Assembly (NCBI GenBank): GCA_003278095.1
Contig: QCHB01000001.1
Span: forward strand, 256,001-320,000
Source of the DNA: SAR116 cluster bacterium AG-390-L20
GTDB lineage: Bacteria; Pseudomonadota; Alphaproteobacteria; Puniceispirillales; Marisalimonadaceae
Length of the DNA: 64,000 nt
Direction: 5' to 3'
Made by a program: the position numbers and the translations under genes. Shown in pieces: positions 61,321 to 64,000 of the stretch. Under the pieces are notes generated by a model. It had not been told where the DNA came from and ran no database searches. It saw only the letters and a list, made by a program, of their open reading frames with translations. How positions within the stretch are numbered: position 1 is the stretch's first letter; each line of letters opens with the position of its first letter.

Positions 61321-62202
61321 TTAAATTAAATCTAAATTTGCTAATGCATTTTTAACCAACTTTTTTTGATCATTCGTAGCTGGTGCAGTTGGTCTTCTTG
61401 CAAATCCACTCTCAAGACCTTGAAGCTTTTGAGCATATTTACATAAAGAAGGCATATTATCTAAACCAATTGCATCCCATAATGGCATTAATCTTTCATG
61501 AAGGTCTTTTGCTACGTTCCAATCCTCTCCAATTACAGCATTCCATAATTTGACTGATGGTCCAGGGGCTGCCGTCAATATTGCAGCAATAGATCCAGGA
61601 GCGCCAAGTTGGTATGAGGAGTATAGGAGTGCGTCAACCGCACTAAAAATCATATTTTCAGGTTTTGCTCTTCTTATTAAATCAGCAAAAAGTTTCATAT
61701 CTCCCGCACTTTGTTTGACCCCTAACACACCAGGAACTTCATCCATTATTCTTAAAAGTAAATCAGGAGACAAATAACACCATGGGACAACGTTATAAAT
61801 AAGAATAGGAATTTGGCATTCCTCATGTATTTCTTTGAAATGTCTAACCATAGCGTCATCATCTGGTCTAAATAGATAACTAGGTGGTGTTATTTGAAGC
61901 GCAGAGACATTTAAAGATTTCACAGATTGGCCTCTAGCTATTACTTCAGAAGTTGAATTGGCAATTATTCCAGCAACTAAAGGCACTCTATTGTTTAATG
62001 CTTCTGATGTTTTTTTCATGAGAGATATATATTCGTTTCTATTTAAAACATGTCCTTCACCTGTGCTCCCTCCAGCAGCTAATCCATGGACACCGTTTTC
62101 AATTAACCAGTCGACTTGAGGCTTTATCAAGTTTAAGTTAATTTCTCCATTTTCAGCAAATGGAGTTGTGAAAGGCGCGATAATACCTTTTAGCTTGGTC
62201 AT
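61321..62202 (-). CDS. DapA-like dihydrodipicolinate synthase family aldolase
   Basis: The 293-aa TIM barrel has the substrate loop GGSTGEGHVL, the catalytic Tyr in LIYNVVPW and the Schiff-base Lys in VLGVKQSAGD. It lacks the usual GTT-type loop of true DapA, and the adjoining genes are not lysine genes, so another keto-acid aldolase or dehydratase is likely. About 45 bp upstream of the oxygenase gene. Confidence 0.85.
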   Translation of the reverse strand: MTKLKGIIAPFTTPFAENGEINLNLIKPQVDWLIENGVHGLAAGGSTGEGHVLNRNEYISLMKKTSEALNNRVPLVAGIIANSTSEVIARGQSVKSLNVSALQITPPSYLFRPDDDAMVRHFKEIHEECQIPILIYNVVPWCYLSPDLLLRIMDEVPGVLGVKQSAGDMKLFADLIRRAKPENMIFSAVDALLYSSYQLGAPGSIAAILTAAPGPSVKLWNAVIGEDWNVAKDLHERLMPLWDAIGLDNMPSLCKYAQKLQGLESGFARRPTAPATNDQKKLVKNALANLDLI

Positions 62203-62305
62203 AATTCTCTTCTCCCTAGAGTTTTATTGATTCTTAAATTAGTATAATTTAATAAATTATAAAAATTAAGATAAAAAACAAAGGATATAAGTTTAGAAGA
62301 CTGTC

Positions 62306-63262
62306 ATGATTATAGATAAAGAAACAAAAATTTTCCTAGAGCAGCGTGTTAAAAACAACTCTAAACTTCATCATTTATTAAAGCCAAAAGAACTTAGAGA
62401 AGAACGTTTAAGACAGTTAAAAGAAGATAATTTGTTTCCTCCTAAAATATCTACTTTTAAAAATATAAAAATAAAGAGTAGATTTGATAAGAACATCAAT
62501 TTGAGGTTTTATTTTCCTAAGAATTACAATTATAATATTAAAACCCCAATCATCATTTTTTTTCATGGTGGTGGGTTTGTAATGGGAAATTTAGAGACAC
62601 ATGATTACACATGTAGATCTATTTGTAATGAATCAGAAATGATAGTTGTTGCAGTTGATTACAGTCTTTCTCCAGAGTATAAATTTCCTTATGCCTTGTG
62701 TGAGTCAAAGGACGTGCTCCAATGTTTAACTGATTTTGAAAATGAATTTAATATAGACCTTAATAATTTGTTTGTTTGTGGAGACAGTGCAGGAGGTAAT
62801 TTAGCTACAGTATTAGCAATTAATTCTTCTAAAAAAAAAATTATACCTATTCAGGGGCAGATACTAATATACCCTTGCGTTGATTTAACCTTAACTATGA
62901 AGTCTATGGATATAAATTTGAATGGAATGACTCTGACATATGACACCATGAATTATTTTATTAGTCATTATTTAAAAAGTAAAAAAGAATCAGTTAATTG
63001 GGAAGCTTCACCGTTGTTTAGTAGTGATTTTAAGAATATGCCTGAAACATTCATCTTTGCCGCAGGGTTGGATCCACTTTTAGATGAGGGAATAGCATAT
63101 AAAAAGAGGTTAGAATATTTTGGTAATAAAGTGACCTATAAATTATACCCAGGGCAAATCCACGGTTTTTTATCAAATTCAAAACATTTTCCAAAATCAA
63201 TTGAATGTATAAAAGAAATAGGACGTGCTGCAAAAGTAATGTTAGTTAGTAGAAGTGCTTAA
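62306..63262 (+). CDS. HSL-family alpha/beta hydrolase
   Basis: The 318-aa esterase has the oxyanion motif FHGGGFVMG, nucleophile GDSAGG, catalytic Asp in GLDPLLDEG and His in GQIHGF. All point to the hormone-sensitive-lipase branch. It is cytoplasmic. The next gene starts at the base after its stop. Confidence 0.9.
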   Translation: MIIDKETKIFLEQRVKNNSKLHHLLKPKELREERLRQLKEDNLFPPKISTFKNIKIKSRFDKNINLRFYFPKNYNYNIKTPIIIFFHGGGFVMGNLETHDYTCRSICNESEMIVVAVDYSLSPEYKFPYALCESKDVLQCLTDFENEFNIDLNNLFVCGDSAGGNLATVLAINSSKKKIIPIQGQILIYPCVDLTLTMKSMDINLNGMTLTYDTMNYFISHYLKSKKESVNWEASPLFSSDFKNMPETFIFAAGLDPLLDEGIAYKKRLEYFGNKVTYKLYPGQIHGFLSNSKHFPKSIECIKEIGRAAKVMLVSRSA

Positions 63263-64000
63263 ATGAAAAACGTAATTATATTTGGTGGATGTGGTTTTCT
63301 TGGCAGTTGGATTGCAAAATCACTTTTAAAAAAAAACCTTAAGTTAACTATATTTGATCTTAGCATTAAAACAAAATTACTTAAAAATCTGATAGGTAAT
63401 GAACTTAATAAGATAGATTTTATTGAAGGTGATATTACTGATTTTGAAGTGGTTTTAAAAGCAACTAAAGACATGGATTATATTTTAAATTTAGCAGGTT
63501 TAATGACACCAGATTGTAGTTCTAATCCGTCTTTGGGAGCTGAAGTAAATGTTAAAGGTTCAATTAATATTTTTGAGGCAATAAAAAAAAATAATATTAA
63601 ATTTCTTATTTATACTAGTAGTGGTGGAGTTTATGGTAATGAAGATAAATATAATCCTTTCCCTGAAACACATTATGGTGCTTTTAAATTAGCAGTTGAA
63701 GGAATTGCTAGAGCCTATTTTAATGAATCTCTTATTTCTAGCGTTGGATTAAGGCCATTTGTAATTTATGGGCCTGGAAGAGAAATCGGTGGAACTGCAG
63801 GTGTCTCATTGGCTTGTAAAGCTGCTAAACAAAATCTTGAGTACACTGTAGGTTTTTCAGGAAAGGCTGGGTTTGTCTATGTTGAAGATGTTACAAATTT
63901 AGTCGAAAGATTAATTGATAAAGCTCCTGTTGGAGCATTAACTATAAATGTTAATGGAATAACAGCTAGCGTTGAAGATTTCATTTCTATAATTAAAAAA
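63263..64000 (+). CDS. NAD-dependent epimerase/dehydratase, 3' end beyond window
   Basis: The 246 codons seen start MKNVIIFGGCGFLGSWIAKS with the Rossmann GGxGFLG. TSSGGVYG carries the catalytic Ser, and the YGAFKLAVEG block carries the Tyr-x3-Lys of extended short-chain dehydrogenases. The frame is open at the window edge. Substrate unknown. No gap to the hydrolase gene upstream. Confidence 0.88.
   Translation, partial: MKNVIIFGGCGFLGSWIAKSLLKKNLKLTIFDLSIKTKLLKNLIGNELNKIDFIEGDITDFEVVLKATKDMDYILNLAGLMTPDCSSNPSLGAEVNVKGSINIFEAIKKNNIKFLIYTSSGGVYGNEDKYNPFPETHYGAFKLAVEGIARAYFNESLISSVGLRPFVIYGPGREIGGTAGVSLACKAAKQNLEYTVGFSGKAGFVYVEDVTNLVERLIDKAPVGALTINVNGITASVEDFISIIKK

Overview
The window is an AT-rich piece of a bacterial chromosome. 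Its conserved gene order points to the Alphaproteobacteria: rpmH-rnpA-yidD-yidC-engB-argB, dapD-dapE, truA-fmt-def, SRP RNA-dnaX-recR, pheA-kdsB opposite a membrane-anchored cytochrome c, and tsaD-gpsA divergent from hemC-hemD-mitofilin-hemY. The low G+C by eye, short spacers and many ATGA-type overlaps suggest a small-genome marine lineage (SAR11-like or HIMB59/AEGEAN-169-like). That placement is inference.

Region 1 (1-13.7 kb) is mostly minus-strand accessory and housekeeping-lite genes. It holds a secreted tail-fibre/YadA-like protein cut by the window edge, RsmJ, a sulfurtransferase, a quinone oxidoreductase, MAPEG, CIA30, YugP, CutA and SRAP proteins, a SAM methyltransferase, a DUF4174 protein, a ricin-type lectin, a DUF3147 protein, a GST, and many membrane microproteins of 30-60 residues that are easy to miss.

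Region 2 (13.7-29.4 kb) is a mosaic accessory region. It carries a MORN-repeat protein, an orphan Nmad3 protein, GFA, VOC, cupin, NTF2-like and dimeric alpha/beta-barrel-like small proteins, and several decayed genes. A dispersed intergenic repeat of about 90 bp always lies in the same orientation. The region ends in a ~5 kb integrative element in tRNA-Arg(ACG). The element has a tyrosine integrase next to the intact tRNA, a 63-nt exact copy of the tRNA 3' part at the far end, and identical arm-type direct repeats at both ends. Its cargo is a GIY-YIG protein, a PD-(D/E)XK-like protein and a small DNA-binding-like operon. A second, truncated integrase abuts the far att site, and a relic of an integrase 3' end plus terminator sits at 19.6-19.9 kb, so the locus has been hit repeatedly.

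Region 3 (29.5-58.5 kb) is the conserved core: purine salvage (gpt), ribosome and RNase P genes, membrane insertion (YidD/YidC), arginine and lysine/diaminopimelate synthesis, tRNA modification (TruA, TsaD, TrmL), translation start (Fmt, Def), DNA replication and repair (DnaX, RecR, RmuC), aromatic amino acid and KDO synthesis, lipid A/glycan glycosyltransferases, glycerol-3-phosphate dehydrogenase and heme synthesis. Region 4 (58.5-64 kb) is catabolic or accessory: YtoQ, an MFS transporter, a phytanoyl-CoA dioxygenase-like enzyme, a DapA-like aldolase, an HSL-type esterase and a partial NAD-dependent epimerase.

Points worth a second look are the layered tRNA-Arg islands, the dispersed repeat that supplies the C-terminal codons of two unrelated genes, a pair of microprotein paralogs of which one is frameshifted by a single base in a T run, two further broken genes, and dnaX and hemD, which lack a usual start codon.
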